Shown: positions 33,260-42,886, counted from the stretch's first letter. The stretch is 64,000 nucleotides of DNA from Citrobacter arsenatis (GCF_004353845.1 NZ_CP037864.1:1054001-1118000), one strand, 5' to 3'. Notes: generated from the letters alone by a model not told the origin. Translations and numbers: made by a program.

Positions 33260-34753
33260 ATGAAAAAATTAATATCAGTGGTATCTGCCGCTCTGTTGGC
33301 GCTTTCGCTTATCAATATGCCAGCCTGGTCGCAGCCATCTAAAGAAACATTACATAATAAAAGTATTCGCTATATTAATGATTTTTTTCCACGAGTGGAG
33401 GGATCATTTATTGGTGACCCGATGCCTGTTTATAATGATGGTGAATTTGATGTCTTTTATCTCAATGATGTGCGCGGCGGTAGCGATTTAGGCGTGCATG
33501 CCATCCATTTGCTGTCGAGTAACAATTTATATAACTATCAGAACCATTCCGAAGTGATTCCTTACGTTAACGACGTTGACGACCCTGAACTGTTATTAGG
33601 AACCGGTTCAATTGTTAAAGTTGGTAATACATGGCATGCCTGGTATACCGCGCACAATGAAAATGTTTTCCCGGTTGAGTCAATAATGCACGCTACCAGT
33701 AAAGACCGTCTTCACTGGGTAAAACATCCACAAGATACGATCTTGCCAGGTGATAATTATCGTGGGAACGACTTCCGGGATCCTCATGTTGTTTGGGTCG
33801 AAGAAAAGAAAGAGTACTGGATGTTAATTACCACGCGCAGCGAGGGGCGCGGTGTCATTGCCCGGTACAGTTCAACCGATTTAAAGCACTGGGAGGACCG
33901 TGGTGTATTTTTTGATAATGACACGATTACCAGTAACTCTAACCTAGAATGCCCAACGCTGGTGTTCTTCAATGGACGTTGGTATCTCAGCTTTAGCGAC
34001 CAATGGCCGTTACGCCTGACCCAGTATCGGGTTGCGGATAATCCTGATGGGCCGTGGCGAAAGATGGACAATTATGCGGTCGATGGTTCGGGGTTTTACG
34101 CTGGAAAACTGGTACTTAAAAACGATCGTCTGTTTGTTTTCGGTTGGATCCCAACCAAAGCAGGAAGCAGTGACAGTGGCAATATTGATTGGGCAGGAAA
34201 TCTGGTTGTTCATGAGCTTATCGCAGATGAGAAGGGACAACTTAAAAGCATCCTCTCACAGGAACTTCAGACGGTCATTAATGACAACCCCGGTCCGGTG
34301 ACCAGCTTAACAAGCAGTAAAATGATAAAAACAGCCACACAGTTTGGTCCATTACAATCTGTTGTGTATCCACCTCTGCCCAAACGAGGTGAGTTAAGTG
34401 CAACTGTAGATATCCCTTCTGCCGGAATGGTTATGAGTTTTGGTCTGACGGACGACAGAGTAAGCGACGCAAAGCTCAACATTGTGTTCAATAAGAGTAA
34501 AGGCAAAGTCTATTTTTTCAATGCGCCACTCGCGTCTATTCATCAGGCGAACGCGGAATCATGGGTAAATGTTCCTCTTGATGAAAAAATAGAGTTACGT
34601 GTGCTGATTCAAAACTCAATTGCTGTTTTTTACATAAATAATAAAGCCGCATTCAGTACCCGAATGTATTCCATGCCAGAGAAACCATGGAGTATCAGTT
34701 TGCCACAAAATGATAATTTTCACGCCACATTGAAAATAAAAGAAATAATATAA
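33260..34753 (+). CDS. Exported GH32-family fructan hydrolase
   Basis: 497 residues with a signal peptide (1-24, PAWS before QPSKE), so periplasmic or extracellular. It has a GH32-like five-bladed propeller: D53 in SFIGDPMPVY at the nucleophile position (WMNDPNG is replaced by a shorter GDP form), D174 in FRDP, and E230 in LECPTL, followed by a C-terminal beta-sandwich. It probably trims fructo-oligosaccharides or levan in the periplasm; exact linkage (levanase, inulinase or fructotransferase) is not readable. It lies between two OmpG-like porins, 14 bp and 12 bp from them. Confidence 0.78.
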   Translation: MKKLISVVSAALLALSLINMPAWSQPSKETLHNKSIRYINDFFPRVEGSFIGDPMPVYNDGEFDVFYLNDVRGGSDLGVHAIHLLSSNNLYNYQNHSEVIPYVNDVDDPELLLGTGSIVKVGNTWHAWYTAHNENVFPVESIMHATSKDRLHWVKHPQDTILPGDNYRGNDFRDPHVVWVEEKKEYWMLITTRSEGRGVIARYSSTDLKHWEDRGVFFDNDTITSNSNLECPTLVFFNGRWYLSFSDQWPLRLTQYRVADNPDGPWRKMDNYAVDGSGFYAGKLVLKNDRLFVFGWIPTKAGSSDSGNIDWAGNLVVHELIADEKGQLKSILSQELQTVINDNPGPVTSLTSSKMIKTATQFGPLQSVVYPPLPKRGELSATVDIPSAGMVMSFGLTDDRVSDAKLNIVFNKSKGKVYFFNAPLASIHQANAESWVNVPLDEKIELRVLIQNSIAVFYINNKAAFSTRMYSMPEKPWSISLPQNDNFHATLKIKEII

Positions 34754-34765
34754 CGAGATATTACT

Positions 34766-35779
34766 ATGAAAAACTATCATGCCCTGTCTGTTATTCTTGT
34801 TCTTCTGTTTCCGGTGCTGGCGAATGCGAGCATGAGCATCATGAAGGATGCATCGGGAAAGGTGATTGCTGTGGATCCATGGTCATATCTGGATGAGGAT
34901 GTGATGTGGACTTCGACCCGTTCCTCAAATCCTGCTGGCGGTCGTGTTCATGGTCAACTGAAAATGAAATATGCTATCGAGGATAATAACTGGCGTAACA
35001 GCCATTTCCATAACGGAAATGATTCACTGACATTTGTACAAGGGGTGATGCGTCATGATGCGTTACCCGGTTGGTATTTGGCATTTTCTGAGGGCCGAAC
35101 CACCAACTATAACGGGACCTGGGAGAATCAAACATACCTCAGCCAAAATCAATGGACTCAGTTGATTATCGGTCATGAATATTTCTACAAACGTCTACGC
35201 TATGGCTGGGACGTGATGGGCGGAAGTTCATCAGTAGATGATCGTTGGCAGGGACGCGTCAAATTCTTTACCGATCTCCGTGTTACAGACAACTTCTCCT
35301 TCTTTAACTATCTGTATCAGCAGATTGAGCATCGCCGTAATGGTGGTTCACAAAATGACCGGGTTATTCGTTCCTTTCAAATTGAACCTGGCGTGCAATA
35401 CATAATTAACAATACCACCGGCGTCTGGCTCCGCCAGCAATTCGCTTCTGCCATTTTAGACCGTGCGCAATGGGGGGATATTGATGAAAAAAGTTGGACA
35501 ACATCACTTGGCGTCTGGCACAACTGGGGGAAATTATCCACGACATTCAGCGGTGGATATGGACATTACAAAAAAAATAATGCGCGAGTTGAAGATGGCG
35601 AGGTATTCCAGAATACCCGTAACCGCTTTCTTAAATTATCAGCGAATTATCCATTAACCTCTCGTTTTACGGTGTCTGGGGAAATAACCGGCTCGTTAAT
35701 AAACCAGAATGGCAGTTGGGTCACTAATGGTGATGCCATAACGACCGACTATAAATTGATGCTGGATTATAACTTTTAA
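34766..35779 (+). CDS. OmpG-like porin 2 in the csc operon
   Basis: 337 residues: signal peptide (1-21, LANA before SMSIM) and an OmpG-type barrel ending in F (LMLDYNF). It shares the RHDxLPxWYLxF and WQxRVKFFTDLRVTD-type segments with porin 1 (FLRHDELPNWYFGFW and LRLTNKWSL), so the two are diverged paralogues. It lacks porin 1's N-terminal low-complexity region. A monomeric channel for oligosaccharide entry is the likely role. Confidence 0.8.
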   Translation: MKNYHALSVILVLLFPVLANASMSIMKDASGKVIAVDPWSYLDEDVMWTSTRSSNPAGGRVHGQLKMKYAIEDNNWRNSHFHNGNDSLTFVQGVMRHDALPGWYLAFSEGRTTNYNGTWENQTYLSQNQWTQLIIGHEYFYKRLRYGWDVMGGSSSVDDRWQGRVKFFTDLRVTDNFSFFNYLYQQIEHRRNGGSQNDRVIRSFQIEPGVQYIINNTTGVWLRQQFASAILDRAQWGDIDEKSWTTSLGVWHNWGKLSTTFSGGYGHYKKNNARVEDGEVFQNTRNRFLKLSANYPLTSRFTVSGEITGSLINQNGSWVTNGDAITTDYKLMLDYNF

Positions 35780-35824
35780 CCGTCACGTTTAAATAAATGC
35801 GTTAATTACCATTGAGGAAATGTC

Positions 35825-36775
35825 ATGAATATCTGGACGCTTGGCGATGCGGTGGTTGATCTTTTGCCGCTTTCAGACATGCAATATCAAGCTTGTGCAG
35901 GGGGAGCGCCATTCAATGTGGCAATTGGTACTGCGCGATTACACAGACAAAGTGGTTTTATTGGTCGGGTTGGTGATGACGATTTTGGTCACTTTTTAAA
36001 AAAGACGCTGTCTGATGCAGGCGTCTCAACTGCAAGCCTTCAGATGGATAATCAGCATAGAACCAGTACGGTGCTGGTCTCGCTGGGTAACGGTGGAGAG
36101 CGTGGATTTACATTTTTAACCAATCCCTCTGCGGATCAATTTTTAACACCCGCCGCGCTTCCAGACTTTAGCGACGATATTCTGCACTTCTGTTCACTGG
36201 CTCTGGTCGCCGAATCTTGCCGTAATACGTTATCTGGCGCCATTGACCTGATTAAGCAACGCGGTGGATTACTGAGTTTCGATGTAAATTTACGCGAGCA
36301 AATGTGGCCCGATAAGTATGAAATGCTCAAGGTGGTGCGCCACTATTCCTCACTGGCGGATATTCTTAAGCTTTCAGAAGAAGAGTGGTACTGGATGACG
36401 GGCACACACGATTTTGCCCACGCGCTCGACGGCCTTAAAGCGCTCCCTGCACAATTGAAAGTAGTGACCTACGGAGCGCAAGGCGCGATGGTGCTTTGGC
36501 AGAATAATGTCATCCATTTCAACGGCTATACCGTCGACAGCATTGATACGACCGGTGCGGGGGATGCTTTTGTCGCCGGTTTGCTGGCATGGCTTGCAGA
36601 TAACCGGATGCCAGAGTGTGTTGAACAGCTCCACCAGGCTATTGCCTGGGCCAGTGGCTGCGGTGCACTCGCGACAACCCGCAAAGGGGCGCTGACCGCA
36701 CTGCCGGATAGTGAAACGTTGAATGCCTTTATTACACAATGTCATCTACCGGACTACGAAATTAAAGATGTTTAA
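35825..36775 (+). CDS. cscK: Fructokinase CscK (PfkB family)
   Basis: 316-residue ribokinase-family sugar kinase. N-terminal LGDAVVDLLP, GGAPFNVAIGTARL and GRVGDDDFG, and the C-terminal DTTGAGDAFVAGLLAWL with the catalytic Asp, fit fructokinase and E. coli CscK. It phosphorylates fructose released by CscA to fructose 6-phosphate. Last gene of the csc operon, followed by a terminator. Confidence 0.92.
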   Translation: MNIWTLGDAVVDLLPLSDMQYQACAGGAPFNVAIGTARLHRQSGFIGRVGDDDFGHFLKKTLSDAGVSTASLQMDNQHRTSTVLVSLGNGGERGFTFLTNPSADQFLTPAALPDFSDDILHFCSLALVAESCRNTLSGAIDLIKQRGGLLSFDVNLREQMWPDKYEMLKVVRHYSSLADILKLSEEEWYWMTGTHDFAHALDGLKALPAQLKVVTYGAQGAMVLWQNNVIHFNGYTVDSIDTTGAGDAFVAGLLAWLADNRMPECVEQLHQAIAWASGCGALATTRKGALTALPDSETLNAFITQCHLPDYEIKDV

Positions 36776-36827
36776 GCAAAATAACGGCGAGCTAAATAAT
36801 TTTAACTCTTAACGAGCGTTGTGAATG

Positions 36828-36855
36828 TCCCCGCATTCTTACCGGAACGCGGGGA
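36828..36855. terminator. Terminator between cscK and the malY-like gene
   Basis: TCCCCGC (36828-36834) and GCGGGGA (36849-36855) form a stem between two convergent genes. The flanking T/A runs are short (TATTT on the plus side), so it may serve both strands. Confidence 0.6.
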
Positions 36856-36870
36856 TATTTACCTTATTGC

Positions 36871-38049
36871 TCAGGATGTAAATGCAATACGCTTTAACCC
36901 CTCAATTGCTTTTTCGAGGTAAGCACGTGGGCATCCCATGTTCAGGCGGATAAAACCGTTGCCCGCCGGACCAAAGCTATTGCCCATTGAAGGCGCAATA
37001 CCGGCAACATCAAGCATGACCCCTTTGAGCTGCTCATCATCCAGTCCAAGCGCTTTGCAATCGATCCACAGTAGATAAGTTGCCTGGGAAGGAATAACCC
37101 GAGCCCACGGAAGATATTCATCGATCTGTTGAGTAAACCAGCGTCGATTTTCAGCCAGATAACTCAGTAACTCATCTAACCATGGCGCGCCGTGTTGCCA
37201 TGCTGCCGTACTAGCCTCGACAGATAGCGCATTGAAGACATCCAGCCCATGTGCATCCAGACGACGTATAAAATGTTCACGCAATGCGGGGGCTGGTATT
37301 AGAAAATTAGCAATACGTAATGTCGACAAACCAAACGTTTTACTGGCGGAGGTGGCAGCGATAACGCGCGAATGCCAGCGTTCACCCAAATGCAGAACTG
37401 AAGTAAATTGTTCTCCAGGAAGCAATAAATCCGCCCATATTTCATCAGACAGTAACGTAACGTTATAGGTCTCGCATAGCGTGAGTAACTGTTCCAGCTC
37501 CTGAGCGGACCAACAACGGCCGGTTGGGTTATGCGGATTACATAAAATCATTAACGGTGGACGCTCAGTGCGGAATAGCATTTCCAGGTGCGCAAGATCC
37601 ATTTGATAACCCGTAGTCGGGTCTTCATATAACGGGTTTTCCAGAAGCAGTCTGCCGTTCAGAGAGATAATTTTGGCGAATGAGCCATAATAAGGTCCCT
37701 GTACGACGACGCCTTCACCGGGTTGACTCAGCATTTGCACCAGTAGAGATAACCCCGGAACGACGCCTTCAATACTGCAGATCCACTCTTGTTTTATTTC
37801 CAACTGATGCCGGGTTGAAAACCATGAAATTAATGAATCAAAGTAACTTTGTGGACGTTCGCTATAACCAAAAATAGCGTGCCCGACGCGTTGAGCTAAC
37901 GCTTCCTGAACAGCGGGAGGGCAAGTAAAATCAAAGTCTGAAACCCACATTGGCAATAGTTCTTGTGTATCATCGCCGAAATATCGCGTCATAAAGTCCC
38001 ATTTCAGCGAACCGGTATTGTGGCGATCGATAACCTTATTAAAATCCAT
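36871..38049 (-). CDS. MalY/PatB-type aminotransferase (probable cystathionine beta-lyase)
   Basis: 392-residue PLP enzyme of the MalY/PatB group (E. coli MalY 390). PLP features include NPHNPTGRCWS, LLSDEIWADLLL and the Schiff-base lysine in TSASKTFGL. Family members cleave C-S bonds of cystathionine or cysteine conjugates. It lies 12 bp after an NhaC-type transporter in the same direction and there is no maltose regulon nearby, so it is a PatB-like C-S lyase rather than MalY proper; the substrate is unknown. Confidence 0.8.
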   Translation of the reverse strand: MDFNKVIDRHNTGSLKWDFMTRYFGDDTQELLPMWVSDFDFTCPPAVQEALAQRVGHAIFGYSERPQSYFDSLISWFSTRHQLEIKQEWICSIEGVVPGLSLLVQMLSQPGEGVVVQGPYYGSFAKIISLNGRLLLENPLYEDPTTGYQMDLAHLEMLFRTERPPLMILCNPHNPTGRCWSAQELEQLLTLCETYNVTLLSDEIWADLLLPGEQFTSVLHLGERWHSRVIAATSASKTFGLSTLRIANFLIPAPALREHFIRRLDAHGLDVFNALSVEASTAAWQHGAPWLDELLSYLAENRRWFTQQIDEYLPWARVIPSQATYLLWIDCKALGLDDEQLKGVMLDVAGIAPSMGNSFGPAGNGFIRLNMGCPRAYLEKAIEGLKRIAFTS

Positions 38050-38061
38050 TGTATTCTCTCC

Positions 38062-39513
38062 CTATTCTGTTGCCGTAATAGTGTTATCTGTTCCTGCCGC
38101 TGATGGCGCTTTCGCAATACCGATTCCCGTGAAACCGTAAATCAAGGCGAAGAAAATGGCGGCATAGCACTGAATCGCCCAGGGCAGTAAATCCAGCGTG
38201 CTAACACCTAATGTCGTTGCCATATAGACGCCGGCAGCGGTCCACGGTAGCAGTGGCTCAATGACGGTGCCGGCGTCTTCAATGGTGCGGGATAGATTCT
38301 TGGTATCCAGTCCCATACGACGATATGCGTCTTTGAACAATTCGGCTGGAACCAGAAGAGCGAGTTTGCCGTCGCTTGTCGCACCGGTCACCAGAAGGGT
38401 GGTACCAATGGTCGCCGCAATGAGCTGACCGACACTGTGAATGACCGTCAGCAGGCGGTTAATAATAATATTGAGTGCGCCGGTTAACGTTAAGGCACCG
38501 GCAAATGAGAATGCGCAAAATACCAGAAGGATAGTGCTCATCATTGAGAACATTCCGCCGCGGTTAAGCAGGCGTGGTACGTCAGCAATAATGCCCTCAC
38601 TCCCTTGCGGGAACATTGTAATGTTGAACCCATCTATAAAGGCATCCAGCCCCTGCTTGATGCTGAGCCCCTGCATGACCACGCCCAGAATCAGGGCTAA
38701 TACACACGCGCTCAGCATTAAAGGAATGACCGGTTTTTTACGAATTGCACCCCACAAAACAATAACCGGTGGCAAAATCAGAATGATATTGAAGTGGTAC
38801 AGCGACTCCAGTGCGTTGACAATATCGGTAACCCGTTGTGGCGTGGCGACTTCGCCCAGCATATTGCTGTGGCCCGCAATAAGATAAACGACGGCGGCAA
38901 GCAGAAAGCTGGGAATTGTGGTCCACAATAGGTGCTGAATATGCTCGAAAAGGGTGGTGTCTGCGACAATAGCCGCAAAGTTAGTGGAGTCTGACAGCGG
39001 TGATATCTTGTCACCGAAGTAAGCACCAGATACAACGGCTCCCGCCGCTGCAGCCATTGAGACATCCAGTCCGGCGGCAACACCCATCAATGCTACGCCC
39101 ACCGTTCCGGCTGAACCCCAGGATGTACCCGTACATACCGATACGACGCTGGTTAAAAAGAAGGCGGCGATGAGAATATATTCGGGACTGATGAGTTTAA
39201 GTCCCCAGTACACCATGTAGGGGATGGTGCCGCTGAACATCCATGTTCCAATCAGGCCGCCAACACAGATCAGAATCATGATAACCGGCATTGCTTTGGC
39301 GAGTTTATCAACCACCGAATTAATGATGTCTTCCCAGCAATACCCCTGCCACCAGGCCATACCCGCGGCGACTGCAGCAGAACAAAGCAACAAAGGTTCA
39401 ATACGTAGCCCCATGATGCCGTAGCCAATAATTAAGAGCAGTAGCATGGCTAAAATAGGGATCACTGCCAGTCCAAATGAGAGCGTTTTTTTCTGATTTT
39501 GAGAGGCATTCAT
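38062..39513 (-). CDS. NhaC-family Na+/H+ antiporter-type transporter
   Basis: 483-residue membrane protein with about 12-13 helices; motif TGTSWGSAGTVGVALMGVAAG and SGAYFGDKISPLSDSTNFAA are typical of NhaC. The family includes malate/lactate and amino-acid exchangers besides Na+/H+ antiporters, so it may carry the substrate of the downstream C-S lyase. The operator palindrome at 39591-39608, 78 bp upstream, suggests control by the neighbouring LacI-type regulator. Confidence 0.85.
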   Translation of the reverse strand: MNASQNQKKTLSFGLAVIPILAMLLLLIIGYGIMGLRIEPLLLCSAAVAAGMAWWQGYCWEDIINSVVDKLAKAMPVIMILICVGGLIGTWMFSGTIPYMVYWGLKLISPEYILIAAFFLTSVVSVCTGTSWGSAGTVGVALMGVAAGLDVSMAAAAGAVVSGAYFGDKISPLSDSTNFAAIVADTTLFEHIQHLLWTTIPSFLLAAVVYLIAGHSNMLGEVATPQRVTDIVNALESLYHFNIILILPPVIVLWGAIRKKPVIPLMLSACVLALILGVVMQGLSIKQGLDAFIDGFNITMFPQGSEGIIADVPRLLNRGGMFSMMSTILLVFCAFSFAGALTLTGALNIIINRLLTVIHSVGQLIAATIGTTLLVTGATSDGKLALLVPAELFKDAYRRMGLDTKNLSRTIEDAGTVIEPLLPWTAAGVYMATTLGVSTLDLLPWAIQCYAAIFFALIYGFTGIGIAKAPSAAGTDNTITATE

Positions 39514-39590
39514 TCATGAATCTCCAGTCTGTAAGGTCGTTCAAGAGTAGAGAACACCCTTATGCCTGACTGTGATCGCTCATTTACCTT

Positions 39591-39608
39591 CATGTAAGCG
39601 GTTACATG
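39591..39608. promoter_or_regulatory. Palindromic operator upstream of nhaC
   Basis: CATGTAAGCGGTTACATG is an 18-bp near-perfect palindrome (CATGTAA...TTACATG) similar in kind to LacI/GntR-family operators. It lies between the LacI-type gene and the nhaC start. Confidence 0.65.
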
Positions 39609-39630
39609 AGGCCGTTAAACTTGAAGTCGA

Positions 39631-40665
39631 TCACAATTCAGGGGCTTGACGATTTACGCATTGATTGCGGGGGGGAAGAACAGAATCGCGGATCACCAGA
39701 TCTGCAGTGAAGCTATTCACGCTGGGACGTTGGATTGCGCCCTTAAAAAGCTGTATCGCCAGCTGCGAAGCGCAGCGCGCCATCCGCTCAACGGGGTAAT
39801 GCATGGTTGTCAGTGCAGGGTAAAGATAGCGAGCCATCACCACATCATCGAACCCAACGATTGAAAGCTGCTGTGGAAGCGTAATTCCTTGTTGATGAAG
39901 GATGCGCATAATCCCGGCGGCCATCACATCATTAAACGTCACCGCAGCGGTGAAAGGGATACCGCAATTTAGCAACTGATGCGCAGCACGTTCGCCACCT
40001 TCTTCATTGAAGGGCACGCTAATCACCCAGCTTTTATCCGGCGTAATGCCATATTCAGCCAGCGCCTGGCGATAGCCTTCCAGTCGCTCACGACGATCGA
40101 TAATCGGTAAGTCGCTGGTCACACAGGCAATACAACGGTGTCCTTGTTCCAGTAGATGTAGCGTGGCTGTTTTGGCTGCTTGGCTATTTTCCAGCCACAC
40201 GCAGCGATTGGCCATCCCGGCAATATAGCGGTTCACGACGACCATGGCCGGGAAATGAGCGGCATATCGCAACAGTTCTTTTTCGGAGAGTCTACTGGCA
40301 TGGACCACAATCGCCTCACAGCCCTGGTTTATCAGGAAATCGAGTCCAGATTTTTCCATTCCTTCATCGTGGCCACCGCTGCAGACCATCAGTCGAAATT
40401 GCTGCTGGCGTGATACTTCCTCCACGCCTCGGGCAAGCCTGGCAAAAAAAGGATCGGCAAGATTGCCAGTCAATAACCCGAGCATGTCACCACTGCGTTT
40501 CGCCAGGGCAATAGCGGCGGCATTGCGATGATAGTTCAGTTCGCGCATGGCTTTTTCAACACGCTCACGCGTCACGGGTTCAACCCATGCGGTTTGATTA
40601 ATAACGCGTGAAACGGTTGCGGTGGATACTCCCGCTAACTCTGCAACATCCTTTATCGTTGCCAT
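39631..40665 (-). CDS. LacI-family transcriptional regulator
   Basis: 344 residues. N-terminal HTH MATIKDVAELAGVSTATVSRVINQ, then a GalR/GntR-like effector domain (TGNLADPFFARLARGVEE, QGHRCIACVTSD, IVGFDDVVMARYLYPALTT). It lies directly upstream of nhaC and the malY-like gene in the same direction, separated by a region with a palindromic operator, so local repression of that pair is the simplest reading. The effector is unknown. Confidence 0.85.
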   Translation of the reverse strand: MATIKDVAELAGVSTATVSRVINQTAWVEPVTRERVEKAMRELNYHRNAAAIALAKRSGDMLGLLTGNLADPFFARLARGVEEVSRQQQFRLMVCSGGHDEGMEKSGLDFLINQGCEAIVVHASRLSEKELLRYAAHFPAMVVVNRYIAGMANRCVWLENSQAAKTATLHLLEQGHRCIACVTSDLPIIDRRERLEGYRQALAEYGITPDKSWVISVPFNEEGGERAAHQLLNCGIPFTAAVTFNDVMAAGIMRILHQQGITLPQQLSIVGFDDVVMARYLYPALTTMHYPVERMARCASQLAIQLFKGAIQRPSVNSFTADLVIRDSVLPPRNQCVNRQAPEL

Positions 40666-40760
40666 GCTGGCTCTTTACCTTTTTGATTCTTAAGAATTTG
40701 CTGATCGCTGGCTTTTTTCCTTATCTTATTCAGGTTGCGGTGATTTGTCACCGATACATC

Positions 40761-40782
40761 CTCTGAGTATATTTACTCAGAG
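40761..40782. terminator. Hairpin near the 3' end of the acetyltransferase gene
   Basis: CTCTGAGTA and TACTCAGAG form a stem in the gap between the LacI-type gene start and the acetyltransferase 3' end. It could terminate the acetyltransferase transcript, but no long T tract follows on the minus strand. Confidence 0.4.
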
Positions 40783-40840
40783 ACGTATCTTTAGTTTTTT
40801 AAAACTGAATCATGAAAGTCTGTACGGAGTATTATTTCTC

Positions 40841-41290
40841 TCACATACGATATTCAATCATCCCGCTCTTCTTGGCTACCCAGTCATACAGTCGTTGTCC
40901 ACGCAGGTTGGTTTCATGCGTGCGCCAGTATAATCTTGACGCGTGGTGTTTTTGCGCTTGTGTTTGAACATACTCGATGAGTTGTTTACCGATATGTTGA
41001 CCGCGTACCTCTTCGCTAACAAATAAATCTTCGAGATAGCAATAGTTTGATTCTGCCCAGGTTGAACGGTGAAAAACATAATGCACCAGGCCCACTATTT
41101 TCCCATCATATTTAGCAACAGCACAATAAACAGGTTCACTCGGCGAAAGGAAACGCTCCCATGTTAATTTTGTTACGTTATCTGAAATTTGAGTACGATA
41201 AAATGTTTGGTAATTTATCCATAAAGGAAGCCAGTTGGAATAGTCTTCTTGTCCTGCCGCTTCAATAGTAATACTGTTTTTGCTATTCAT
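40841..41290 (-). CDS. GNAT-family N-acetyltransferase
   Basis: 149 residues with the GNAT fold. The acetyl-CoA loop VSEEVRGQHIGKQLIEYVQTQA (about 91-112) fits the RGxGxG motif with H in place of the second G-pattern position, and the YCYLEDLFV strand precedes it. The substrate is probably a small amine or amino acid, unknown. It is divergent from a MocR-type regulator with a 126-bp gap, suggesting it is the regulator's target. Confidence 0.8.
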   Translation of the reverse strand: MNSKNSITIEAAGQEDYSNWLPLWINYQTFYRTQISDNVTKLTWERFLSPSEPVYCAVAKYDGKIVGLVHYVFHRSTWAESNYCYLEDLFVSEEVRGQHIGKQLIEYVQTQAQKHHASRLYWRTHETNLRGQRLYDWVAKKSGMIEYRM

Positions 41291-41416
41291 ATATTTCTCC
41301 TGATATTGTATAAGAATAATGTCTCAGGAGGATGATCCTAGGGGCTTTATAAATTCTGGTAAAGAGACACTTTTTACCTATTGATAGGATCCACTTTTAG
41401 CATAAAGGTTAATACA

Positions 41417-42886
41417 ATGAAAAAAAATAATGCACCTTTATTTCAAGGATTTGTTTTAGGCAAAGGTGTCGTGAAAGAACAGGTCTACCACACTCTCCGT
41501 GATCACATCCTTGCAGGCCGATTACCCGCAGGAACGAAGATGCCTTCAACCCGGGCGTTGTCCGAGATGATGTCAATTTCACGAAACTCAGTCATTGCCG
41601 GGTATGACCGGTTATTGGATGAAGGGTATATCCTGACCCGTAAAGGGTCTGGGACGTATGTTGCAAACAATATCCCGGATAGAAGCATCAGCAATAGCTA
41701 TCCGAAAATTGAACTGGAGGAAGTTGCCGCGCCGGATGAGCAGGTAAACAGCCAAAACAATCCAGTTCGAGATTTATGGTCAAATGAGTATGAAGGGCGC
41801 GGCATGAACCGGCTATTTGCGGTTGGCGTTGGCTGTACGGATCTCTTCCCGCATGCACTATGGGGCAAGCTACTGCAACGTGTCTGGAGACAATCCCGGC
41901 ACCAACTGGGTGCTCATACTCATCCTTGCGGATACTTTCCGTTGAGAAAAGCGGTTTGCCGCTACATTAAAACAACGCGTGGAGTGAATTGTAACGAAGA
42001 TCAGATAATCATCGTAAATGGCATCCAACAGGCATTGAACATCACTGCGCGAGCACTGCTTTCGACAGGAACGGAAGTTTGGCTGGACGACCCGGGTTAT
42101 AAAGGTGCCCGAGGCGCTTTTATGTCTGTTGGCGCGATGGTAAGACCGGTACAGGTAGACAGCGAAGGGATGAACGTCCGCTATGGTATTGATCATTTTC
42201 CTGACGCTAAGCTGGCTTATGTGGTTCCGTCGGATCAATATCCATTAAGTGGAACATTGAGTTTATCCCGACGTTTTGAGCTGCTGGAATGGGCGAAGTC
42301 GAATCAGGCCTGGATATTTGAAGATGACTATAATAGCGAATTCCGCTATGCCGATCGTTCTTTACAAGCATTGCAGGGATTAGATCAGAACCAACGGGTA
42401 ATCTATGCCGGAACGTTTTCTAAAATGATGTACCCGGAATTCCGTTTAGGTTTTTTAGTTGTCCCGCCGGGTTTACAAGAACAGATTATGGTGACGAAAT
42501 ATTTTTCCGACCTTGGCAGCAGTTATCTTGAGCAGGCAGTGATGGCCAGTTTTATTGAGGATGGTCACTATGCCAGCCATGTGCGTCGAATTCGTAAGGC
42601 GTGCTATGAAAGAAGAACTGCGCTGGTCAATGCGATTCAACAATACCTTGCTGATAAAATGATTGTGCAGTCTTCTGACTCTGGTGTTCATATTGTGTGC
42701 TGGCTACAAAACGGATTGACTGGAAATGAAGTCGAGGAGCAAGCCAGATTACTTGGGATGGGAATACTATCACTGAGTCGTTATTACCAGGGGGATGTCT
42801 CACGACAAGGGATTTTGATTGGTTTTGCAAATCATCCGGCAGAGGCAATTGTTGATGGGATACGTCGTCTGGCTCAGGTTATTTAA
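41417..42886 (+). CDS. MocR-family (GntR-HTH plus aminotransferase) regulator
   Basis: 489 residues from the ATG at 41417. A GntR-type winged helix (about 15-85: YHTLRDHILAGRLPAGTKMPSTRALSEMMSISRNSV) is fused to a class I aminotransferase fold with the PLP lysine in GTFSKMMYPEFRLGFLV. MocR proteins sense PLP or amino acids. An in-frame upstream start at 41381 adds 12 residues without similarity; AAGG precedes the 41417 start. The divergent acetyltransferase is the likely target, by inference. Confidence 0.85.
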   Translation: MKKNNAPLFQGFVLGKGVVKEQVYHTLRDHILAGRLPAGTKMPSTRALSEMMSISRNSVIAGYDRLLDEGYILTRKGSGTYVANNIPDRSISNSYPKIELEEVAAPDEQVNSQNNPVRDLWSNEYEGRGMNRLFAVGVGCTDLFPHALWGKLLQRVWRQSRHQLGAHTHPCGYFPLRKAVCRYIKTTRGVNCNEDQIIIVNGIQQALNITARALLSTGTEVWLDDPGYKGARGAFMSVGAMVRPVQVDSEGMNVRYGIDHFPDAKLAYVVPSDQYPLSGTLSLSRRFELLEWAKSNQAWIFEDDYNSEFRYADRSLQALQGLDQNQRVIYAGTFSKMMYPEFRLGFLVVPPGLQEQIMVTKYFSDLGSSYLEQAVMASFIEDGHYASHVRRIRKACYERRTALVNAIQQYLADKMIVQSSDSGVHIVCWLQNGLTGNEVEEQARLLGMGILSLSRYYQGDVSRQGILIGFANHPAEAIVDGIRRLAQVI

